Assembly: GCA_016793415.1 (NCBI GenBank)
Contig: JAEUMC010000779.1
Location: 1-7,538 of the forward strand
Reading direction: 5' to 3'
Origin: Devosia sp.
GTDB taxonomy: Bacteria; Pseudomonadota; Alphaproteobacteria; Rhizobiales; Devosiaceae
Length of the DNA: 7,538 nt
Below, piece by piece: positions 1-7,111 of the stretch (its first letter is position 1; each line of letters opens with the position of its first letter). The notes under the pieces were generated by a model. The model searched no databases, had not been told where the DNA came from, and saw only the letters and a program-made list of their open reading frames with translations. The position numbers and the translations under genes were made by a program.

Positions 1-23
1 CAAGCGATCCTCTAGAATGTGGG

Positions 24-50
24 AAGGGCGGGGCAATGTGCACCGCCCTT
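24..50 (+). terminator. Hairpin before the first gene (possible terminator of an upstream gene)
   Basis: AAGGGCGG (24-31) pairs perfectly with CCGCCCTT (43-50), and GCA (33-35) can pair with TGC (39-41) inside the loop. A short broken T run (TTTCGTT) follows. It could be a weak intrinsic terminator for a gene left of the window or a leader hairpin of the epimerase gene, since it ends only 8 nt before that gene's Shine-Dalgarno sequence. The T tract is too short for a firm terminator call. Confidence 0.35.
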
Positions 51-69
51 TCGTTCGTGGAGGAGCGTC

Positions 70-1035
70 ATGGCCAAGGTCGTCATCATTGGAGGCAGCG
101 GCCATGTCGGCACCTACCTGGTGCCGCGGCTGGTCGAAGCCGGTCACCACGTGATCAACGTCACCCGTGGACACCGCAAACCCTACGCGCCCAACGCGGC
201 GTGGGGCAGGGTGGAGACGGTGCTGATCGACCGGGAGGCAGCCGAGCACGAAGGCAGCTTCGGCACCGCCATTGCCGCGCTCGAGGCCGACATCGTCATC
301 GACATGATCTGCTTCGTGCTGCCGCGCGCCCAGCAACTGGTCGAGGCACTGCGCGGCAGGGTGCAGCACTTCCTCCATTGCGGCACCATCTGGGTCTACG
401 GTCACAACGCTGAGGTGCCGGCGACTGAAGATCAGCCGCATAACCCCTTCGGCGAATACGGCACCCAGAAGGCGGCGATCGAGACCTATCTGCTCGACGA
501 GGCGCGCCGCCGTGGCTTTCCTGCCACCGTCTTCCGCCCAGGTCACATTGTCGGCCCTGGCTGGGCGCCGCTGAACCCGGCGGGGCATTTCAACACCGAG
601 GTGTTCTCGCAGATCGCGCGCGGCGACGAACTGGTGCTGCCGAATTTCGGGCTCGAGACCGTCCACCACGTGCACGCCGACGACCTGGCGCGGCTGATCA
701 TGGCGATCATCGCCAACCGTTCCACCGCCGTCGGCGAGGCCTTCAATGCGGTTTCGCCGCAGGCCATCAACCTGCGCGGCTATGCCGAAGCGATGTATCG
801 CTGGTTCGGCCATGAGCCGAAGCTCAGCTACCTGCCGTTCGACGCGTGGAAGGCCGGCCAGGACGCCGATGAGGCCAATGCCACCTGGGAGCACATCGTG
901 CGCAGCCCGAGCCACTCCATGGAGAAGGCGCGGCGTCTGCTCGGCTACAGCCCGCGCTACTCGTCGCTCGAAGCTGTAAAGGAGGCTGTCAGCTGGCTTA
1001 TCGACAATGGCAAGGTCGCAGGTCCGCAAGACTAG
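70..1035 (+). CDS. NAD(P)-dependent epimerase/dehydratase-like protein (extended SDR)
   Basis: A 321-aa cytoplasmic protein with the Rossmann layout of extended short-chain dehydrogenases. The N-terminus has a beta strand followed by GGSGHVG (residues 8-14), the GxxGxxG dinucleotide-binding loop. The YxxxK catalytic pair is in YGTQK (Y130, K134), followed by FRPGHIVGPGW, typical of the strand after the active site in NAD-dependent epimerases. Substrate cannot be read from sequence; sugar nucleotides, steroid-like or other carbonyl substrates are all possible in this family. An in-frame GTG at 19 would add 17 residues, but ATG 70 is preferred because GGAGGAG (59-65) lies just upstream and the Rossmann strand then begins at residue 3. 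It leads a possible operon with the AraC-type regulator 45 nt downstream. Family is firm; specific function is unknown. Confidence 0.88.
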   Translation: MAKVVIIGGSGHVGTYLVPRLVEAGHHVINVTRGHRKPYAPNAAWGRVETVLIDREAAEHEGSFGTAIAALEADIVIDMICFVLPRAQQLVEALRGRVQHFLHCGTIWVYGHNAEVPATEDQPHNPFGEYGTQKAAIETYLLDEARRRGFPATVFRPGHIVGPGWAPLNPAGHFNTEVFSQIARGDELVLPNFGLETVHHVHADDLARLIMAIIANRSTAVGEAFNAVSPQAINLRGYAEAMYRWFGHEPKLSYLPFDAWKAGQDADEANATWEHIVRSPSHSMEKARRLLGYSPRYSSLEAVKEAVSWLIDNGKVAGPQD

Positions 1036-1080
1036 TGAAATCGGCTCATGGCACACCGGCGTCACACACGAGGTGAGCCA

Positions 1081-1908
1081 ATGACCCATAGCTACGAAGA
1101 TCGTATCAACCGCGTCACCGCCTATATCTACGAGCATCTCGACGAGCCGCTCGATCTTGGCCGTCTCGCCGACGTCGCAGCGATGTCGCCCTGGCACTGG
1201 CATCGCGTCTACTCATCGATGCGCGGCGAGACCGTGGCCGCAGCGGTACGGCGGCTCCGCCTGATGCGAGCTGCCAATGAGCTGGCCAATTCCACCGCCC
1301 CGGTCGAGGCGATCGCCAGGCGCTCCGGCTACGACAACCTGCAATCCTTCACCCGCATCTTCGCCGAAGCTTACGGCATGCCACCGGCCCGCTATCGCAG
1401 GGAGGGCAGTCACACTGCGTTCAACCCGGCGCAGAACGGCGCCCCGATCCCGCACTTTGCCGTGGAAATTCGCCCCCTGCCGGCCATGACCATCGCCACC
1501 GAACCGCATGTCGGCGACTACATGAATATCGGCATGGCCTTCGACCGGCTGTTCGGACGGCTCGGCGCTGCCGACCTGATCGACCAAGGCACCCGCATGT
1601 TCGGGGTGTATGGCGACGACCCGAGCGCCGTGCCGGTAGATGAGCTCCGCTCGTCGGCAGCCGCCACCCTCAACTCCCCGCCGGCCGGCTTGCCGATCAG
1701 CACGACCCGGGCCGGCGATTATGCCGTGCTGCGCCACAAGGGGCCCTATGCCGACATGCGCGCCGAGTACAACTGGCTGTTCGGCACCTGGCTGCCGCAG
1801 TCTGGGCGGGAGATCGCCGACGCGCCGGTGCTGGAGGAATACCTCAACAGCCCGCGCGACGCCGCGCCGTCCGAGCTTCTCACCGTCCTCTATCTGCCGC
1901 TGGTGTGA
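1081..1908 (+). CDS. AraC-family transcriptional regulator with GyrI-like effector domain
   Basis: A 275-aa regulator. Residues about 8-107 form an N-terminal AraC/XylS double helix-turn-helix: one HTH around LADVAAMSPWHWHRVY (29-44) and a second around IARRSGYDNLQSFTRIF (78-94), ending in the family signature GMPPARYR. Residues about 125-275 form a GyrI/SOUL-like effector-binding domain, with VLRHKGPYADM (216-226) matching the usual HxGpY motif. This order is that of the Rob/SoxS-like and BmrR-type drug- or metabolite-sensing group. Start: ATG 1081 follows GAGGTGA (1070-1076); an in-frame ATG at 1048 lacks a ribosome site and adds 11 residues that do not look like the family. The next gene starts 3 nt after the stop, suggesting translational coupling. 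The ligand and target genes are not visible; local control of its neighbours is an inference. Confidence 0.92.
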   Translation: MTHSYEDRINRVTAYIYEHLDEPLDLGRLADVAAMSPWHWHRVYSSMRGETVAAAVRRLRLMRAANELANSTAPVEAIARRSGYDNLQSFTRIFAEAYGMPPARYRREGSHTAFNPAQNGAPIPHFAVEIRPLPAMTIATEPHVGDYMNIGMAFDRLFGRLGAADLIDQGTRMFGVYGDDPSAVPVDELRSSAAATLNSPPAGLPISTTRAGDYAVLRHKGPYADMRAEYNWLFGTWLPQSGREIADAPVLEEYLNSPRDAAPSELLTVLYLPLV

Positions 1909-1911
1909 GCC

Positions 1912-2313
1912 ATGCCCAAGTCCTGGACCGAAAGGCTAAACGCGCCGGCCGAGCCGGTGGTGAAGCTGGCCCCGATCAGCATCGCCGGCATGCGCGCTGG
2001 CCAACTCATGCTGGTGCCCACCGCGCGGATGATCGCCGACTTCATGTCGGCCATCCCGCCCGGCCACGCCGTCGGCATCAGAGCCATGCGCCAGGAACTG
2101 GCGCAACGCCACCAAGCCGAGGTGACCTGTCCGATCTATACCGGCTATCACCTTCGCACCGTAGCCGAGGCCGCGCTGGAGGCTTACGCGGCGGGAGTGC
2201 CAGCCGAGGCCATAACGCCGTTCTGGCGCGTGTTGGACGAGACTAGCCCGACCACCGGCCGGCTTCCCGATGGTGTTGCGTTCATCGCCGCGCGGCGGGC
2301 GGCTGAGTGCTGA
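1912..2313 (+). CDS. Small MGMT/alkyltransferase-like-fold protein without the acceptor cysteine
   Basis: A 133-aa soluble protein with no signal peptide or membrane segment. It resembles a family of small proteins related to the DNA-binding domain of O6-methylguanine-DNA methyltransferase: IPPGHAVGIRAMRQELAQRH (48-67) sits where MGMT has its 'vPxGxvxTYgdiA' helix, ITPFWRV (101-107) sits where MGMT has PCHRV, and GVAFIAARRAAE (121-132) matches the C-terminal 'GGlerKraLLe' helix. The reactive cysteine is replaced by Phe and the following His by Trp, so methyl transfer by the usual route is not expected; the only central cysteine is C73 in TCPI, elsewhere in the fold. Binding to DNA, perhaps to damaged bases as in ATL proteins, is an inference. 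It starts 3 nt after the AraC-type gene, with no strong Shine-Dalgarno. The alignment is by eye; the gene call is firmer than the fold call. Confidence 0.7.
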   Translation: MPKSWTERLNAPAEPVVKLAPISIAGMRAGQLMLVPTARMIADFMSAIPPGHAVGIRAMRQELAQRHQAEVTCPIYTGYHLRTVAEAALEAYAAGVPAEAITPFWRVLDETSPTTGRLPDGVAFIAARRAAEC

Positions 2314-2367
2314 GGGTTCTCTGCAGCCTGCCTTGCAGCTATCGTTCCGCCGCCTGGAGGAACGAGG

Positions 2368-2748
2368 ATGCACAAGGGATCATGTCTTTGCGGAGCTGTC
2401 CGGTTTGAAGTCATTGGCGAGCTGGCACCGCCAACTGCTTGCCATTGCAGCAAGTGTCGCAAGCACACGGGTCACTATGAGGCCGGCACCGACGTGCCAA
2501 GATCCGCCCTGACGGTCTTCGGTGAGGAAAAGGTAGGCTGGTATCATTCGTCGGAGAAAGTGCGACGCGGCTTCTGCACGATCTGCGGCTCGTCGCTGTT
2601 CTTCGATCCGATCTACCGCGACTGGGTCGGCATCTGCATGGGCGCCTTTGACACACCGACCAACACCCACCTCGCGATGCACATCTTCGTTGCCGACAAG
2701 GGCGACTACTACGACATCGCCGACGGGCTGCCGCAGAACCTGCAATGA
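2368..2748 (+). CDS. GFA/CENP-V family zinc-binding protein
   Basis: A 126-aa cytoplasmic protein with the cysteine pattern of the glutathione-dependent formaldehyde-activating (Gfa)/CENP-V domain: CLC (C6, C8), HCSKCRKHTG (C25 to C30 region) and CTICG (C70, C73). In the family, these bind one structural and one catalytic-site zinc within a beta-rich Mss4-like fold. The founding Gfa of Paracoccus was proposed to speed S-hydroxymethylglutathione formation, but that role is disputed and most small members are uncharacterised, so a specific reaction should not be assigned. All key cysteines are present and the length is typical. ATG 2368 is well supported by GGAGG (2356-2360). The gene starts 54 nt after the MGMT-like gene and could share its transcript. 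Confidence 0.9.
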   Translation: MHKGSCLCGAVRFEVIGELAPPTACHCSKCRKHTGHYEAGTDVPRSALTVFGEEKVGWYHSSEKVRRGFCTICGSSLFFDPIYRDWVGICMGAFDTPTNTHLAMHIFVADKGDYYDIADGLPQNLQ

Positions 2749-2762
2749 GGGGGCCTAGGCGG

Positions 2763-2787
2763 CAGGGTACGAGAAATTTTCTCCCTG
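2763..2787 (+). terminator. Hairpin between the gfa-like gene and eno
   Basis: GAGAA (2771-2775) pairs with TTCTC (2779-2783) around a 3-nt loop, and CAGG (2763-2766) with CCTG (2784-2787), leaving GTAC bulged on the left. C-rich sequence rather than a T run follows, so it is at best a weak terminator for the preceding gene or part of the eno leader. It is the only clear secondary structure directly after the gfa-like stop codon. Confidence 0.28.
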
Positions 2788-2819
2788 TCCCCCTTCACTG
2801 TGTCATGTGGCTTCTCTAA

Positions 2820-4135
<1,316 letters not shown>

Positions 4136-4136
<1 letters not shown>

Positions 4137-4636
4137 TGATGATGCTCCGGATCGCCCTCTCTGCGGTTGTTCTGGCCCTCGGCTGTTCGACCGCGGGAGC
4201 GGCGGGCTGGAGCTACAAGACGACCACCGGCGGTTTGCTGCCAAAGGGCGAGACCACCTTTACCGCGTCGACCACCAGTGCCGATGGTTTTGCCGCGGAG
4301 TTCCGTTGCGACTCCCTTGGCCGCAATGTGGTGTTCTTTGCCGAGCTCGAAGTGTTCACCGACAAGCCGCCACGGCGCGGCGAGCCGAAGATCATCGACT
4401 TCAAGGTCACCAGCACCAAAGCGTCATGGTCGGTGGATGGCGCCAAGCCAGCCGGCGGTAAATGGAAGAAGTCGCGGGGCACGGTCTTCGCCGATGGCGC
4501 GACGGCCAGCCAGATCCTCGCCGCGGCCCTGGGAGGTCAACGCGACCTCGTGATCTCGTCGGGCAAATCCTCGGTTGCCTTCGGCCTTTCCGGCGGAGCG
4601 AAAGCTCTGACCAAGCTCGCTTCGTCGTGTCGCTGA
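4136..4636 (+). CDS. Exported hypothetical protein (predicted periplasmic)
   Basis: A 166-aa protein I do not recognise by name. Residues 1-22 look like a Sec signal peptide: short basic start, hydrophobic core (IALSAVVLALG) and a likely cleavage after AGA (20-22). The LALGC stretch is a poor lipobox, so a lipoprotein is unlikely. The mature part is about 144 residues, rich in Ser, Thr, Ala and Lys, with alternating patterns typical of beta strands. It has two cysteines, C58 and C165, which could form a disulfide. The ending FGLSGGAKALTKLASSCR resembles the C-terminal 'F.L.G...AL..L...C' pattern of several small alphaproteobacterial periplasmic proteins. Three ATGs open the frame (4136, 4139, 4142); GAAGG (4127-4131), inside the end of eno, suits 4139 best by spacing. 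The TGATG overlap with eno suggests coupled translation. Confidence 0.78.
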
Positions 4637-4682
4637 CCTAACCCTGACACTTTCCGCCAGGCGACTCGGGTAGGCTGACGTC

Positions 4683-5288
4683 ATGCCCGATCACTTGAAG
4701 CACTCCGGAACATCGCCAGCCACCCAGGCTGAAGCGCTGCGGGACATTATTCGCGCCGCGCCACTCTTGGTCGACGTGCTTGAACGGCTGCCTGAGCTGA
4801 ACCTGCCGGACGCCTGGCTGGTCTCGGGCGCCATCTACAACACGGTGTGGAACCAACTCACCGACCGGCCGCCGCTGACCGGCATCAACGACATCGACTT
4901 GTTCTATTTCGACGCCTCGGACCTGAGCTACGAGGCGGAGGACCGCGCCATCAAGCGCGCCGATCAGGTGTTTGCCGGCCTGCCGCTGCCGGTGCAGCTG
5001 CGCAATCAGGCCCGCGTGCACCTGTGGTACCCCGAGCGCTTCGGCGAGCCCTATCCCGCGCTGACGTCCTGCCGCGAAGCTATCGACCGCTTCGCCTCGC
5101 TGACCCACGCCGTCGCCGCGCGGTTGGACGGGGCAGGGGAGATCGAGCTCTACACGCCGTTCGGGCTCGATGACCTGTTCAGCTTTCGCATCGTGCCGAA
5201 CCGGCGGATGAACAATCGCGCCACGCATGAAAAGAAGGCGGAACGGGCAAGGACGGTATGGCCGGAGATTGTGGTTGAGGCTTGGTAG
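4683..5288 (+). CDS. Nucleotidyltransferase-family protein (DUF925/NTP_transf_6-like)
   Basis: A 201-aa cytoplasmic protein matching the pattern of the DUF925 nucleotidyltransferase-like family. It has a helical start, then VSGAIYNTVWN (47-57) with a G..YN segment, INDIDLFYFD (68-77) with the paired acidic residues D70 and D72 expected of a metal-binding nucleotidyltransferase core, RNQARVHLWYP (107-117), and YTPFGLDDLFSFRIVPN (157-173). Length is typical and the motifs are intact, so it is likely an active or recently active fold. Substrate and biological role are unknown in this family. ATG 4683 has only a weak ribosome site upstream (TAGG at about 4671). The 46-nt gap from the exported protein shows no clear promoter or terminator, so it may be read through from eno. 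Confidence 0.85.
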   Translation: MPDHLKHSGTSPATQAEALRDIIRAAPLLVDVLERLPELNLPDAWLVSGAIYNTVWNQLTDRPPLTGINDIDLFYFDASDLSYEAEDRAIKRADQVFAGLPLPVQLRNQARVHLWYPERFGEPYPALTSCREAIDRFASLTHAVAARLDGAGEIELYTPFGLDDLFSFRIVPNRRMNNRATHEKKAERARTVWPEIVVEAW

Positions 5289-5334
5289 GGCGAGCTGGCG
5301 CCGAGAACGCCTCGCGATTGTGCTCATTCATCAT

Positions 5335-5436
5335 CCGTCGTCATCCCCGCGAAGGCGGGGACCCAGTGCGATCTGTCAGCCACCGTTGCACCTGAGGCAT
5401 CCCACTAGGTTCCCGCATTCGCGGGAATGACGTCGG
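5335..5436. repeat. REP/MITE-like composite inverted repeat
   Basis: Two 34-nt arms (5335-5368 and 5403-5436) are inverted copies with 29 of 34 positions matching, separated by 34 nt. Each arm is itself a hairpin: CCCCGC-GAAG-GCGGGG (5345-5360) and TTCCCGC-ATTC-GCGGGAA (5410-5427). Dispersed elements with the core 'CGTCATTCCCGCG' are common in proteobacterial intergenic regions, and two head-to-head copies are the BIME arrangement. It lies 46 nt after the nucleotidyltransferase stop and 97 nt before ftsB. It may end transcripts or stabilise their 3' ends. No transposase and no clear target-site duplication are visible. In the rest of the gap (5289-5533) I see only a weak TATAAA (5497-5502) without a good -35. 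Confidence 0.85.
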
Positions 5437-5533
5437 TGGGTTTTGATGCCACTGCTCACCTCGTCTCCCGCAACCACCCGTTAAGCCCCGGTGAACTATA
5501 AAGGCCTGCAACAGCACCAGGCGAAGCTCGTCC

Positions 5534-5929
5534 ATGCCCACACGTTTGAAACGCCCTGCCTTCTGGCGCCACGTCGCCCTTGCGCTGGGGCTGATCGCCT
5601 TCCAGGGCTACCTCGGCTACAGTGTGGTCACCGGGCAGTTCGGCATCGAGAGCCAGGATGTGCTCGAGGCCGAGATCGACGAACTGAATGCCAAGTCAGG
5701 GGCGCTGCAGGCCGAGATCGACTCGTTCCGCCACCGGATCGACCTGTTCCAGACCACCCGGATGGATCCGGACCTGGTCTCCGAGCGGGCGCGCGCGCTG
5801 CTCTCGATGGCCCAGCCCGATGATATCGTGGTGATGGTCAATCCCGGCACAGGTAAACCACTTGCTGGTTCATCGACTGCATCAACCACAGATCAGTTAA
5901 GCGGAATTATCGAAGACGGCATAGACTGA
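5534..5929 (+). CDS. FtsB/DivIC-type septum formation initiator protein
   Basis: A 131-aa single-pass inner-membrane protein. A basic N-terminus (MPTRLKRPAFWR) precedes one membrane segment (about 13-33), then a periplasmic coiled coil (about 41-74, heptad-like EAEIDELNAKSGALQAEIDS) and the family-typical block DPDLVSERARALLSMAQPDD (78-97). In the FtsB/DivIC family this architecture links FtsL and FtsQ in the divisome and helps activate septal peptidoglycan synthesis. The position between eno and pdhA is the usual alphaproteobacterial location and supports the assignment. The last about 28 residues (GTGKPLAGSSTAS...) form a polar, low-complexity tail in visibly less GC-rich DNA. ATG 5534 has only a weak site (GGCGAAG) upstream. 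Identity as the true FtsB rather than a paralogue rests on size, topology and context. Confidence 0.88.
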   Translation: MPTRLKRPAFWRHVALALGLIAFQGYLGYSVVTGQFGIESQDVLEAEIDELNAKSGALQAEIDSFRHRIDLFQTTRMDPDLVSERARALLSMAQPDDIVVMVNPGTGKPLAGSSTASTTDQLSGIIEDGID

Positions 5930-5944
5930 TAGCGCCGTTTCTTC

Positions 5945-5959
5945 ATCCGCTGCGCGGAT
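5945..5959 (+). terminator. Short hairpin after the ftsB-like gene
   Basis: ATCCGC (5945-5950) pairs perfectly with GCGGAT (5954-5959) around TGC, 16 nt after the ftsB-like stop. No T run follows, so it is more likely a 3'-end or leader structure than an efficient intrinsic terminator. Confidence 0.3.
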
Positions 5960-5998
5960 TCGCCTCCGTCACATTATTGCGCTAAGCTCCGCCGACCA

Positions 5999-6014
5999 GC
6001 GGTCTTCGGGCCGC
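5999..6014 (+). promoter_or_regulatory. UUCG-tetraloop hairpin in the pdhA leader
   Basis: GCGGTC (5999-6004) and GGCCGC (6009-6014) form six pairs (one G-U) closed by C(UUCG)G, an exceptionally stable tetraloop. It ends 40 nt before the preferred pdhA ATG. There is no T tract, so a leader or mRNA-stability element is more likely than a terminator. It also lies just before the alternative GTG (6019) and ATG (6022) starts, which would have their ribosome site covered by it. Confidence 0.4.
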
Positions 6015-6054
6015 GATAGTGATGCGGCTTATCCATCTTCCGGAGCTCTCGCCC

Positions 6055-7068
6055 ATGGCGCGTAAAGCGGCGGCCAAAACGGCCCAGTCCAATGTCCCCG
6101 AACTCACCAAGGAACAGGAACTCGCCGCCTACCGCGAAATGCTGCTGATCCGCCGCTTCGAGGAGAAGGCCGGCCAGATGTACGGCATGGGCCTGATCGG
6201 CGGCTTCTGCCACCTCTATATCGGCCAGGAAGCCGTGGTCACCGGCGTCACCATGGCGTCCAGGAAGGGCGAGGACGCCCAGATCACCGGCTACCGCGAC
6301 CATGGCCACATGCTGGTGATGGGCCTCGACCCCAAGGGTGTCATGGCCGAGTTGACCGGCCGCCAGGGCGGCCTGTCGAAGGGCAAGGGCGGCTCGATGC
6401 ACATGTTCTCCAACGAGCACCGCTTCTACGGCGGCAACGGCATCGTCGGCGCCCAGGTATCGCTCGGTACCGGCTTGGCTTTTGCTTCGAAGTACCGCGG
6501 CGACAACACGGTTTCGATTTCTTATTTCGGCGACGGCGCTGCCAACCAGGGCCAGGTCTACGAGAGCTTCAACATGGCCAAGCTCTGGAACCTGCCGGCG
6601 GTCTATATCGTCGAGAACAATCGCTACGGCATGGGCACCTCGGTCGAGCGCGCCTCCGGCCAGCCGGACTTTTCCAAGCGCGGCATCTCCTTCGGCATCG
6701 AAGGCGAGCAGGTCGACGGCATGGACGTCCGCATGACCTATGACGCCGCCAAGCGCGCCATCGAGCATGCCCGCTCGGGGAAGGGCCCCTACATCCTTGA
6801 GATGCTGACCTACCGCTATCGCGGCCATTCGATGTCAGACCCGGCGAAGTACCGTTCGAAGGACGAAGTCTCGACCATGCGTGCCGAGCACGATCCGATC
6901 GAGCAGGTGAAGCAGCGCATCCTCGAGAAGCGCTACGGCACCGAGGAGAGCCTCAAGGAGCTCGAGACCGAGATCCGCGCCATCGTCACCGAGGCGGCCG
7001 ATTTCGCTACCTCCGATCCGGAGCCGGCGGCGTCCGAACTCTGGACCGATATTTACGCTCCCGCCTGA
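6055..7068 (+). CDS. pdhA: Pyruvate dehydrogenase E1 component, alpha subunit
   Basis: A 337-aa E1-alpha that, with E1-beta, decarboxylates pyruvate using thiamine diphosphate and passes the acetyl group to lipoyl groups of the dehydrogenase complex in the cytoplasm. Seen: the family N-terminal block MLLIRRFEEKAGQMYG (29-44), H53 in CHLYIGQEA, YRDHGH (80-85), the thiamine-diphosphate motif from GDG (159-161) to ENN (187-189), and the conserved loop YRYRGHSMSDP (253-263), which in mitochondrial homologues carries phosphorylated serines. Length is normal for alphaproteobacterial PdhA. ATG 6055 is chosen because GGAG (6042-6045) is 9 nt upstream and MARKAAAK is a usual start; in-frame GTG 6019 and ATG 6022 would add 12 or 11 residues. 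pdhB begins 43 nt downstream. Confidence 0.97.
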   Translation: MARKAAAKTAQSNVPELTKEQELAAYREMLLIRRFEEKAGQMYGMGLIGGFCHLYIGQEAVVTGVTMASRKGEDAQITGYRDHGHMLVMGLDPKGVMAELTGRQGGLSKGKGGSMHMFSNEHRFYGGNGIVGAQVSLGTGLAFASKYRGDNTVSISYFGDGAANQGQVYESFNMAKLWNLPAVYIVENNRYGMGTSVERASGQPDFSKRGISFGIEGEQVDGMDVRMTYDAAKRAIEHARSGKGPYILEMLTYRYRGHSMSDPAKYRSKDEVSTMRAEHDPIEQVKQRILEKRYGTEESLKELETEIRAIVTEAADFATSDPEPAASELWTDIYAPA

Positions 7069-7111
7069 TCGCGTAATCCTTTCCCTTTCGATCTCCCGCT
7101 GGAGACCCTGA

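Noticed and set aside
6..16. GATCCTCTAGA, identical to part of a common cloning-vector polylinker
   Set aside because: Only 11 nt match and the flanks do not continue into the vector sequence, so chance is the simplest explanation.
4150..4190. Possible lipoprotein signal (LALGC) in the exported protein
   Set aside because: The residues before the cysteine do not fit the lipobox (Leu is expected at -3, but Ala is there), while a normal signal-peptidase I site (AGA) follows.
4638..5327. A 229-codon open frame on the - strand opposite the nucleotidyltransferase-family gene
   Set aside because: No recognisable motif, and the + strand frame carries conserved family motifs throughout.
5481..5502. 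Promoter for the ftsB-like gene with TATAAA (5497-5502)
   Set aside because: No acceptable -35 hexamer is found about 17 nt upstream, so it is mentioned only as a weak hint.
5974..6828. A 284-codon open frame on the - strand opposite pdhA
   Set aside because: It is antisense to a clear E1-alpha gene, and its His/Ala/Val-rich composition is typical of antisense frames in GC-rich DNA.
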